Origin: Ostrinia nubilalis
Lineage: Eukaryota; Arthropoda; Insecta; Lepidoptera; Crambidae
Assembly (NCBI RefSeq): GCF_963855985.1
Contig: NC_087109.1
Coordinates: 6,406,001-6,470,000 of the forward strand
Direction of reading: 5' to 3'
Length of the DNA: 64,000 nucleotides
Part shown: positions 37,462 through 49,600 of the stretch, piece after piece
Numbering within the stretch: the stretch's first letter is position 1
Layout: each line of letters begins with the position of its first letter
The notes under the pieces: model-generated
Told to the model about the DNA's origin: nothing
What the model saw: the letters and a program-made list of their open reading frames with translations, nothing else
The model's database searches: none
Translations under genes and position numbers: made by a program

Positions 37462-40400
37462 ATGGGTGTCGATTTTCTGGGATTTGCTTATGCCGCTACT
37501 GTTGCCGCAGGCGGTATTATGGGATACGCTAAAGCAGGTTAGTTTCACATAGTTTTGAAAGTTTATTTTTACTATTTTCTATTCTGTTTTTGTAACTGAT
37601 TATCAAAAGAAAGTTATGTAACGATAGATACGCTACTGAAAGCCAATATGCAGCTTACGTGTTCGATCTACGACAGTTATTGAACTCGTTTTTGAGATAA
37701 GATAAATACCTATACTGAGACATATTTTCAAAAAGTCTAACATCTTAGCTGGGTTGTGGGCACAACGTTTACAGGTCCTAGTGTTATGTTATCTATGTTA
37801 CTGTTTAAATCTGGTGAGGACTAACTTAAAAAAATTCGCATTATACAGAAAATTGGAGCCTTATTCTAAAGCAATAGCTGAGATGTGAAAATCAATTAAA
37901 GATAGCGCCAGACCGTAATTTATACATCCTAATTTGATATGTAGACTGGTTTTTCTACTAATTTGTCTCTAAGTAGATAATTAAATTTATACATTAAGCT
38001 TTACATGCTAAACACATTATCATTTATAATGATTGTTTAATTTATGCAGCAATAACATCATTGTTCATTCCCAGTTATTATAGCACAGTTTAACATAACA
38101 TTATCAGACACATGCAGTCTGTTGCAATGTAATGTTAATATTGTATTTTGCTTAGGATTCATGTATAGTTTTATGAATTTTGTAATTATATTTATTGTCA
38201 TGGCACATTCAGTTACTTGTATTAAAATAATTTGTTACTATAACCCCCACATAAAGTACTATTAAGGAAGCAATAAACATATTGAGTATTGAGGTAATTA
38301 TGATAAAACCAATCAGATTGTTGATAAACAAGCTCAGTGCGATTATGAAAACAATTGATTTCGATTGTTACATGATTAAGCATTAAATTATCATGATTAT
38401 GTATTAAATGATAATTTGTGTTATTTATTATAATTTTCATATTTACAGGTTCCATTCCATCACTAGGAGCAGGCATTATTTTCGGTTCTATTTTGGGTAA
38501 GATTTTTTAACATATTATTTCTACCGATATTTATTTTAAAGCATATTGACTAGAGATGAAACGGATATCCGGTAACTATCCGGTAGGCCGGATATCCGGC
38601 CTAAATTTACTATCCGGCCGGATACCGGATAGTAACTCACTATCCGGCCGGATACCGGATATTAAAAAACTACGACAATTTCCTATTAATAAAATGAAAT
38701 ACATTAATCTTTGAGGTAAATATCAATATGACGATCTTACAATAATGACGGCTTTTATTTAAAGTCCAAAAAGTTACAAAAAAGCCATATTAAGGACTTT
38801 CAAAACTAATTTCTTTTTCTGGGCTATTCACTAATGACGAACACATAAATAGTAAATATCTGTTAATGTCGAAATATTGCCAAAAAAATAGGCGATTTTT
38901 TTTCACTGATGGTCTGATGACATGATCACATATTGATGCAAATAATTAAATTTTCGCTATTCAATCACACACTCACGATTGCGACCGAAATTGAATTGAT
39001 CTGCCCCCTAGACAAGTGGCAAAATCTGATATTCTATTCGGATGGATTTGATTTTCGAAAAGTGTGACTAGTCTAGTCTACTAATAGACCCACTGATCGC
39101 TTCAAAGCACCTGTGCGGCGCTATACTCGTCACGACTAGGGTTGCCAGGCGTCCGGCTTTAGCCGGACATGTTTGGCTTTTTAGGGACTTGTCCGGCCTG
39201 TCCGGCTTTTGTTGGGCTTTTTATTTGCGCGCGCCAGGTGAAAGTCGAGCCACAGAATCATCCGTCTCATGTCCGGCTTTTAGGGTAAAATGTCCGGCCA
39301 AATGAAGCACAAAGTCCGGCTTTTGTGATTTTGGACCTGGCAACCCTAGTCACGACATGCAACGAGACAATGGGCCAACTATCCGGCCGCCGGATATCCG
39401 GCTATCCGGCCTAGCAGCTGGCCGGATATCCGGTATCCGGTATCCGGCCAAACAACTATCCGTTTCATCTCTAATATTGACACAGCACAGTATCAATGTT
39501 ACTGTTTAATTTGTACTTCTTTGTTTTTTCTAACCAGAAATGCAAATTAAATATTATTTCATAAACAAAACAGAAATTTAATTAATTTCGCCTATTTCAA
39601 TTAATGTTTCTTGCTTTAATTATTTCAGGAGTTGGAGCGTATCAGATTACACAGGACCCTTCAAACTATGGCCTTATGCTAGGAACTACTACCACTCTTG
39701 GAGGACTTATGGGATACAGGTTGGTGCGAGAATTCTTTTTTCTTGTACAGGTTGATACCTATAAGAAAAAAGAAAAAAGGATATTTTTCGAAAATTTGCT
39801 TTTATGAAACATTTCAAATTCCTTTCTTGTTTTATTGTGACTCAAGGCTTGCATTATGCATAGTAGGTACAACGACAGATATGGATTAGAGTAGATACAG
39901 CAAGTTGATCGTCAAAGCGTGCCATTCCGATATGTCCAAATGGACATACATGGTCGAGTGATGTTCATGTTATCCGATTACAACAATCGGTTACGATGAT
40001 TTTACGAGGACAGTAGTATGAACACGGTAGAAAGAAGAAATTATTTACGGATTGAGAATTGTAATTAACAGCACAAGTTACAAATAATTAATTAGAATAA
40101 AGTAGCAGTAGAAGAAGTATAAAGTAGCATTGTTTTTAATACATAATCCTGCGATGTACTCTTAAGAGTTAAAACCATGGTCTCTGTATGTGGTGCACTC
40201 ATACCGATCCCAAGGAACCGTACTTACTCATAACAATAAGACACACACTGATCCATGTATTCATGCACTTGACAAATTTAAGTCTTGAAACGCTGGTAGG
40301 GTAAAAAAAATAACGAGATTTGACGATTTGTAAGAATTAATTTATTTTAAAAAGGTAAAGAAAGATGTTTTTGGTTTTGTATTTAACAAATTATCAGTTT

Positions 40401-40992
40401 TATCGGAATTAATTAATTGTCGAATCGAGTCACACGATATCTTTCGATGACTTTGCGAATGCAGTACGATGATACGATTATTTTTACATTGCGGCAATCA
40501 CTAAAATTCGCTAAAATGACACTAATGACGTTTAAAAAGTGGCACGCTCGGCTTCATACAAATTTTTTCACATGCTGCATCTATCCATATCTGTGGGTAC
40601 AACAAATAGCATGAAACAGGTATATTGCTCACCAAAAACTGTTAAGAAATTGTATCATTTCAACATTTCCTATAGGGCGATACGTATCAGTGGACGCACT
40701 GTAAGACTTTCTGTACAGAAGATTCAACCTTTTGTTGTTTCGTTCGCGTTTGTTACGAATTCATGTTCATAAGGTCTTCAGAGATTAGTTATGATTTCTC
40801 ACCATCAAGGCAAATGCCAGTTTGTCCCAATCATAAAACAAATAACATATCAATTCTTCTATCATTTACAGGTTCTACAACAGCAGAAAGTTCATGCCAG
40901 CCGGTCTAGTGTTTGGTCTCTCTATCGCTATGGCCGTCAAACTGCTGGTGAAGAATGTTGGATCCAACCCGCTACCTGTCAAAGCTGGTTAA
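37462..40992 (+). CDS. TMEM14: TMEM14 family small membrane protein
   Basis: Four plus-strand exons give a 111-residue protein: 37462-37537, 38449-38496, 39629-39719 and 40872-40992 (TAA at 40990). All junctions are GT-AG and in frame. The protein matches TMEM14 family members end to end: GFAYAATVAAGGIMGYAKAGS, then PSLGAGIIFGSILG, GAYQITQDP, and FYNSRKFMPAGLVFG. Four short hydrophobic helices are expected. TMEM14C is a mitochondrial inner-membrane protein that helps move protoporphyrinogen IX for haem synthesis; TMEM14A-type roles differ, and the paralogue cannot be settled here. AATAAA lies at about 41437. Intron 2 holds the nested hAT elements. Confidence 0.93.
38551..39473. mobile_element. 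hAT-type MITE with CCGG-rich subterminal repeats
   Basis: The termini are TAGAGATGAAACGGAT at 38551 and its inverse ending at 39473, flanked by a perfect 8-bp target duplication ATATTGAC (38543-38550 and 39474-39481). Many gatatccgg/tatccggcc repeats fill both ends. No transposase ORF. It lies in TMEM14 intron 2. Confidence 0.88.
39137..39348. mobile_element. second hAT-like MITE nested in the first
   Basis: The termini are TAGGGTTGCCAGGCGTCCGG and the inverse ending ggcaaccctA, flanked by 8-bp direct repeats GTCACGAC (39129-39136 and 39349-39356). 212 bp; gtccggctttt motifs are repeated inside. Confidence 0.85.
39890..40870. other. TMEM14 intron 3, no gene recognised
   Basis: AT-rich with several short ORFs that show no family features. 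Probably repeat-derived intron. Confidence 0.35.
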
Positions 40993-42299
40993 ATATCTTT
41001 AATATTTTAAGTATTCCTGCTGTGGGTGAGGTATTTATTCTGTATTCTTGAAAGTTCTTTCAATATTGATCTGCGAGGATCAATTGAAATACGTATAGAA
41101 GAATGGTCAAAACTTTGGTTAATTTCTTTGTATATTTTTGTTAGACAACTTGGATAAAAGCATTTTTTTATGTCAGGTAACGTTTAGAGACTCGGTAATT
41201 TACCTCACATCAGGAATACAGTAGATTAGTATTTAATTTGTAGATGTACATAAGCTTACCCTTACCTGTAGGTAAAAGACCTTTAAAATATTTTGATCGC
41301 ACATTCTTCAACTTTTTTCTACATAATAAAGTAAATTAAGATGATATTTATTGAATTAATTTATCAGAATATTTTTGTTGTTAATTTTAGGCGAAAATGA
41401 GGAAGCATGACAGAATTTTATACCTAAATGGAATTCAATAAAATATTGGTGTTGGGAAAATATTTTTTTGTTTTAATTTTTTACTTTAAATCAATATCCT
41501 AGTTCTTATGGAGATGTATCAAATGAAACGAATGTACAATTTTTCTTATTTTATATTTTTTTCTTAAAATTTAGACAATTCGTGATGATAATAAGTTTTG
41601 ATTTATACATAAATAGTTTGAACATAATAAATAGTTAACGGCAAGTGATGTATAGTTAAGTCACTGTTATTCTCAACACCGAGAAGTCTACACAGGAAAA
41701 ATAATTGCATTTTATTTTTATTCTATTGGTAACTTTATAATTAAAGATCTATGTCACATAAATAGTTTTAGAAATTAAAAACAGGCTTAAATTACAACAA
41801 GGGCTATCAAATTTCTTGATAAAATAAATCCAAAGTTTCACAAAAAGTGTAAAATTACTTATAAAATTAGAGAAAAAAAAATACAACTAAATATTGTTCT
41901 GAGGGTCGCGAACCAGTCGCTCTAGTCGATTTTTAAACAAACAAAAAATAAACCTACTTTATTCTTAACAATTACTGTATAAAAGGCACTTCGTGGCAGT
42001 TTCTTTTATTGAACGCTATCTTTACAATCGTTCTAACGACAAATCGTAGGCTAAGGAGTATTTCTATTTCCAAACTGGATATTCGGATCACTCTTCAGTA
42101 CACTAATCCTACTGCTTATGGTTCATTAATAGTAACACAATCACATGATATCACTCTCGGGCGCTGACACCAATGTTCGTCAGACACCACATTCACTGCG
42201 CGACGACCGCAAGTTACTGAAATAAGAGCGAGCAAAGGGCAATCTGCTCGCTCTTATTTGATATTCGTTATCACAAAAATTCGTTGCGATTACAGTAAC

Positions 42300-42612
42300 G
42301 ATCACACCCGGCTACCGACTGGATAGTAACACCCGGTTACCGCGGCAACTGACAAGTTACCGTCTGGATGGTAGCTCGATGTTACCGCGCGGATACACAA
42401 TGTTACAGCGCAGTACTCGATGTTACCGTGTCGATGGTCGATGTTACCACGCGGGTACTCGATGTTACCGCGCGGATACAGGACATTCCAGCGCAGAAGT
42501 AACGTTACCGCGCGGGTACTCGATGTTACAGCGCAGAAACTTGTGTTACGGCGCGGTTATTCGATGTTACAGCGTGGTACTCGACGTTACCGCGTGGATA
42601 GTAAAGCTATTC
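42300..42612 (+). repeat. degenerate tandem repeat of a ~19-bp gttaccgcg unit
   Basis: More than a dozen imperfect copies of a unit like cgatgttaccgcgcgggtac run between TMEM14 and the ADAMTS-like gene. ORFs here (RCYRVDG-like repeats) are by-products of the repeat. Just upstream, 42222-42260 forms a perfect-looking hairpin (aataagagcgagca and tgctcgctcttatt). Confidence 0.7.
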
Positions 42613-42719
42613 GTTGTGGGCCGCGCGTCTCGCTCGGTAGCGGCGCCGTATGGCGGCCGCGGGACAGTCTTTATGCTTTACCGCTCATTAATCTAGTGGC
42701 GGCTGCTGAAAAAAAATAA

Positions 42720-43610
42720 ATGAATTAATACTTATGTTTTTTTATAATAATAATATTCATACATGCAAATGATAAGAAAATATTCAGAAAATAGAACGAT
42801 ATTTCACAAAGCTTAAGTAAGACTACGATACAATAATTTAATAAATTATACAAACAATAAAATCTTGATATGCATAATAATTAATAGATTATATCACTGA
42901 ATATTTTACTTAAATATGTAGATTATATTAAGAGTAAATGTAAAAATAATGTATGTATTTTTAACACTAGGCGAAGAAACATGCTTAGATAGTAATTTAT
43001 GAATGCCAGTTGATTTATTCTTGTTTTTTATTTTTATTTTAAAATGGGTTAATAAATCAAGTAACATACTGCAAATACTTTGAATAATGATAGTTATAGT
43101 GATTTATTTATATAGACAGATTTAGTCTTATGTATTATTTTGTACATTGAGAGAAACATGTGGTGTGAGGGTAGGTATAGATTAGACTAGGATCGAAATT
43201 CGTGCAAATTCTTATGAAAAATATTGTCATTCTCGTATGTAGTAGTTATGTACACCTGCAATGCAATGATTTGTGTTGAGAAGTATAGTAAAGTAGTATG
43301 ATGATGACGTTTAACCCTTTACCTAGTGGCCGAATTGTTTCCACCATATCTTGAACTTTATTGACATTAAATAAAGTTCAAAGCCAATGTTTTTTCTCTG
43401 TACTGGTAAAAGGGTTAGCAGAAGTATGTACAACGTCAAAATCCTTCTTCGAAGTTACATATTATGTTATTCAGAAGCAATATTATATTTTGTTCAATCG
43501 AATATTACTTCTGAATACCATTATGGATGAATGAAGATTGATTGATGTGGAAGGTCCATGGCGATAGATGTCTCCAAGGCACTATGACCTTACCAATAAG
43601 TGCTAAATTC
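42720..43610. other. intergenic AT-rich DNA with a small foldback
   Basis: No gene is seen. 43313-43417 is a foldback (taaccctttacc and ggtaaaagggtta arms, with aactttatt/aataaagtt inside). It lies between convergent TMEM14 and ADAMTS-like 3' ends. Confidence 0.4.
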
Positions 43611-43612
43611 GT

Positions 43613-46600
43613 CTACTTCTGAAGCTCGCCCGTCGTCAAGTTCCTCTGATACGAGAACACCAGTCTCGCCGGTTCGATTTGTACTTGCTGCGAATTAGCA
43701 TCTGGCCTTATCGAGTTGTCACTCGATTTCGGTTGCGAGTAGTATGTGCCGAATTTGAATATGGATTTGATTTCTTTGTCAGAGTGCGGACTTTTTGTGG
43801 TCGATTTAAAGAATCTGTCGAACTCGTCTTTGCTGTAAAAGCCATGTTTTTGTTCCGATTTCGGCGTCGACTTAGTCGTCCGCGTGTAAAAGTCTTTGAA
43901 ATCGTACGGACTCCTTGTCGTTGAAACTGAGTATTTATTTATTGATGGTGGGTATGTGCTTGGCGAGACGGTGGTCCTCTCAGTGAAGAACGATTTTCTG
44001 GTTGTGAAGAATCTTTCTGTCGTTGTTGTTGTTGTAGTTGTTGTTGTTTGCGTGTCGTAGTAATGCCTTTGGTATATGGGTGGTGTAGTGCTAGGCACGT
44101 AAGGCTGTGTGGTGGCTTCGTAGCTGTGTTTGTCAAACAAATATTTATTAGTATGTTCCTTTGGATGTTGTATGGATGTACACATACTGACTGGAATGAG
44201 AGTGTGTGGGTCTTCTCATTGGCTGTGCCAGTATTGTGATGTCACATTATGATGGAATATAAAATGATAAAATCCTCAAATATGTAAGGATAATGTAATT
44301 TATGTTTTGTGATAATTTTGTTGACTCGATACTTGCTTGTTGAGCTTATTGAAGTTACTAAATTAAATCATCCTTTTATTATTTTAAAGTGAAGGTAAGT
44401 ATATTATGCTTAACTGAAAAACATTTACCCCCTTATCCATAAAAAATAACACACTCTTGTCAGTAAAGCTTTCTATCAAAATGTTGATTTCGGCGAGATA
44501 AAAAGAGATAAGAATATAATGTTTAGTTAATGAATAGTATTTTTATGAATAAGGGGGCTAATGACATATTAAGTAGCAATAATAGCACCTAATCATTTAA
44601 ATCTTAAATTACATTACTTGTTGTTAATTCATCAACATACTTACACACTACCCGTGCCTTTGACGATTAACAAAAAACCTAAATAACTTTGCCAGGCGAG
44701 AGTGTGTAAATATCTTAACGTGTAAAGTGGATAGGTCTGTTATACACATAAGTAGTTACTTGCTATGTCAATAATAAAATAATAATAGAGTCAATTGCCT
44801 CCCAAATCCTTTAGGCCAGTATGGGGTATGTAGGCTAAATCCTCAATTTTCTTCTAGTAAATTAGAGGTCTTTCTCCAGCAGTGGATAATAAAATGACCT
44901 GATTGTGATGATGTCAAATTATCACGGATAGCCAACTGATAGTTTAACAATATCAAACTATCAATTGGCTAGCTTTGTAACCAATGGTTACATACCTAGT
45001 AACGTTCCCGTAGAACGGGCTTGTCTCCGGTCGAACGTAGCTCGGCGTGTGCTGCGAGTAGTCCGGGATTATGTTCTCGTGTTCTGTTATACATCGCCCG
45101 TTTATGCAGTACTGGAAATGGAGGGAACGGTTGAATTTCGTTAGTGTTGCAACGCGTTCTGTAGTGTAACACACGTGTTATATTAAGACTGTAGCGGACA
45201 GCCGCTCGGGCGGGCAAAATAACGAAATACCTTTAAAATTCAAATAGGTTTATTTTCACCCAAATTGCCTAGACGGCTATCACAACATAATTATACTTCA
45301 ATAAAAACAAAAAAGGTATCAAAAATAATAAAAAATGTATACTAAAAACAGACAATATAAAAAAAAAGTTGGTCCACCTATCGGTTTCCAACAATGACTT
45401 TGTTACATTGTAAAATTATAGAATAGTTTCCTGCAATGTAACAGTTCTATAGTGTAACACACGTGGTATAATGTTTGTTACACTTAAGAACGCAATGAGC
45501 ATAATAATAATATACCTACTAAACGGTAAATCTTTAAAAAAAATGATGACTGAAAATAATTTTTAATTTCAGGTTTCAATCCCGCAGGTTGCAAAATGTT
45601 TGTATCATGGGGTGCTTTAACATTTCCAATTACTGAAATACTTTATTGTGAACTGCCAATGAAAAGTAATTTGGAATCTTTCTTTCTTTCAGAGGTACAA
45701 TATCCTTGGGTTGTTTATTGGGTCAACTAATCAATACCCCTTTCAACATAGGTATTATTGATTGATACACAAGGCAATGAAAGTATTTACCTGTCCGTCC
45801 CCGCAGGGCGAGCCTTCGGCGGCGGGGCGGTAGGCCACGCAGTACCCGGAGGCCGAGTCGAAGCAGAACAGCTGAGCGCACACGCGCTCGTCTTTGAAAC
45901 ACGCGCTGGCAACGGAACATTTTATAAAATTAAGAAGTAGATACAAAAGTAGACAAAATAGGCTTGGGGTGTAACATAGTGCAGTTTTGTAAGAGATAGA
46001 GGCCTTTCGTGCAAGATTCCGTCTCGCCTGTATTAGAACGGATTATCTATATTAGTTGGCACTGGCATGCTGCAAAATTCCTAGCATCGATAGGTATAGG
46101 TCGAGCAGAGAGATTAGAGGCGATCAGCACAAGCAAAGATTCTTGCGTAGTCTGACTGACAAGTGCTTTCTGATTTGCTTGCACCATTTTAGCAAGAGCG
46201 AGCTAGCTAGTGTATTCGATATTTGAACTTAGTGTTGTGCGTGTTCTGTATTCACATTTTCATTAATATCAGATGTGTTCTCCTCAACTTTCGTACTCGA
46301 CCGTTGCCTACGAGACCCTATTAAAATGCGTCTACTGTTTTTAGGCAAAAGCTAGTGCTTGATATACTCTACATCTAATTACAGGAATAATAATCTGCTA
46401 CTTATTATTTCATGATGATAATGGACATCAAAACGTTTTACATACCTGGTACCTCTATCCTTTCGGCACTGGGCGTCCAGGGTGAGCAGTCTTCCAGGTA
46501 GCACGCGTGGCAGTGAGTCGTCTTCATGCGGTGAGTTGTATAAACACGTTGCTGTGTCGCCGCTGAAACAGGTGCCAAATAGTTATAAGTAAATGTCTAG

Positions 46601-49600
46601 AAAAAACAAGCTAAATTGCCATTGACTGGGATAATGGGGTATACAAAGTAGATGACAATGGAACAAACAAAAATATACCTTTCTTTCATCTCAACGTATC
46701 TTATTTTCATGTAGTTCTTTACAGCTTTCTGCTGGCAATGGATGGTCATCTAGGTGAAAAAAGGGTTCAAGAAACGATGGAAGCTCTGGGCACTGCAAGG
46801 TTTTTCCAGCGAAAACCTTTTTCTGTTTGGATTGGATCTGGAGTCATTCTCCTTGCAGCATTAATCTGTTTCTGAACTGCCCGTAGTGTGAGCACTTACT
46901 AAAAAAAAGTCTTGAGGATTGTTCTGCACACTCCCAGCGGTATTTCTCCGCTCTGGACCAACAAGGTGAAAGACTGGGAAAGAAAGACACGAGGATTGCT
47001 TACTTCAAGAAATGATGGAAGCTCTGCACACTGCAGGGCGACCAACGGAATCCTTTCTCCGTGTGCCTGAGGTCTGACATGATGAAGCCGTCCTCCCAGC
47101 GGCACTTCTCCGCTCCAGGACCGCCGAGGTAGGAAGGTGGGGGGCTGCCGTCATGTACTGCGCCTAGTCTGGATTGGTGATGGGGTATGCGTTTATATTA
47201 TTGACGAGCTAACAATATTAAGGCTACTTGAACGCGGTGCTACCGTTTTGTTACAAATGGCCACTTTTTGCGTGGTTGGAAAAATACTATGTTACTAGAG
47301 CAAATGGATAGGAGTTACGGGTAAAAAAATATTAGGTAGGTACGAGTCAGACAATAGCAGACCATTACCTACGGTGATAAGACATGGGCCTCTTACAGAT
47401 TTTTAGGGCTCCAAAATAAACTAAATTATTTAGTTCCTGTTGAGTTACAACAGTTTGTGTTACACTGGAGAAAATTTTACCGATTTGTAACACAACAGCA
47501 AACACAAAAAGATCTTATCGAAAATCAAAACAAATTTAAAATTTGTTTAACTTACAAGTGACCGACTTCGTGCGCCGCCACAATGATGCCAGAGAAGCCA
47601 CCGGTGTCTTCAATGATGGCCACAGAGTTGACCTTCTCCAGTCGCTTGTTCACTACACAGGCCCCACCCACGTAGGCGAACCCTGGGCATGAACGTTGTT
47701 TCAGTAAGGAGTTAAGAAACCCTGAGCATAAGCCGAAGAACGCAGACGAAAGAACAGAAAAGGTTGATGCAAATAAGATTCTAATGTTTTGTGAATAAGG
47801 TAGTTTTTCGATAGATCTGAAGGTGTCTGAAGCCACGTAGGAACCTTGACAATGCTAGAACAGACAAGTGGCTAATGAAAATAAGGTTTAAGTGTTCTGT
47901 GCATAAGGTATTTTTATTAAAGATCAGAAGGTGTCAGAAGTCACATTAATAGCGCTTAGATCATAAAGCTATGTTCTGTGATATTTGATATCTAAGTTTT
48001 TGGCAATATTTTTCGACTATATTGGGAATTTGAGGACCTTATTTACTCAGTGTGGTTTCATGTTCTGTGTCTTCTGAATTTCAGCTTACGTTCAGTTTAC
48101 GTTTTAAGTATTTCATAAGCAGGGTCTTCAGGGTCTTGTTTCAGGACTTAGTGGGAAGGTTTGACTGGACTTGATAATGATGATGGTAAAGTTAAAAATA
48201 TTGAAATTTCTAAGAAACCGGCATGCTTATTACAGATTTTAGTAACTTTTCCGGTTGCTAAATTGTACAATAGCAACGCGACTGCAACTCCGAACCAATT
48301 CCATACATTTTTCGCAGTCGCGTTGTAAATTGTACAAATCAACTGAATACCTACTAAAATCCGTAATAACACCCCCGATCGTTGAAATTTCAAAAGTTTT
48401 TGTAAATATGATTTTACAAATTAGGTTATGTAGGACTACTCACATTAATGATGGAGATGACGATGTTGTTGATAGAGAAGAGTAAATTGGTTGTTGATTA
48501 TGATGAACAAACATTACTTATGTAGATATTAAGGCAGAAACTATAAGGTATTCTAAATAATTTAATCTAATAGGGCTAAATACAAATAGTGCATGCATCT
48601 GTGCATAAAAACAAGCGGGTAAACTCTGCAAAACGATTTTGATATCTCTTTTACTCATACCAGTATCCTAATGAGTGTGATAGAGACAGGTGATATCAAA
48701 TTCGTTGGCCGAGTCTTATGCGTGCATTAGTCCAGCAAACAAAATCTTTTATTTATTATACACATGCAGTAAACCTAATTTAATTATGGCACATAACAGT
48801 ATTTTTGTTACTTGTGTCATATTGCTTTTTAATTCACGTGCATTAGCTTTTCTTGCAAACTATTTACAAAATAAACACCCATCTAAAGATGAAACTACAT
48901 AATTTACACTACATAATTTAAGGTTTGAAAAATATTAACAAAGTAGGTAAACGAAAATTTTATATCCATGCAGCTAAAATGTTTTAAAAAACAAAAAACT
49001 TTTTCCCGCCATTTTCTGTCAGTGTGACACTGTCTCCCAGAATTAACCATAGACAAAAATTCGATTATCGACTACGAGCTTACGTAACTTAATCCACAGG
49101 TGTCCTTTATAATATTTTAATGTTATTCTATTTTTTGAAGGAAATAAATTAAAAAAATTGTGAAACTGGCGAAGTTCACTCGCGAAATGTTATCCAAATA
49201 GTAATAATATTAATTAGCTGCTATTGCATGCGTTAAAATGATTCTAGCAAAAAAAACGTAAGTAAGTCGAATACGAATAAGTATTAATACGACTTATTAA
49301 AATTATAATAATTATGAGGCTTTAAAAACATTCTAGAAAAACAGAAATAACTACTACATACAGAGATAATATGTTTCTAAACATATACAATAACTACTTA
49401 CATGAATGTATGTTTACAGAAATGTACAGTGTAATAGAAGAGACAAATTGCGGAAGAGATAGTATTATTCACAAGGTGCGAATATGGTTTCACGGATTGG
49501 GTAAAGGTATTATTACAGTCAGGTGGACAATGATCCCACTGTGATATGCATAATTAAGGAGTGAGGGACATCGATGAAAGAGAAAGGCGTGCTTTGAATG

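Noticed and set aside
42379..42719. Cys/Arg-rich coding ORFs
   Set aside because: Product of a ~19-bp tandem repeat open in more than one frame.
48148..48485. 81- and 76-codon ORFs on both strands
   Set aside because: Both fall within a palindromic MITE.
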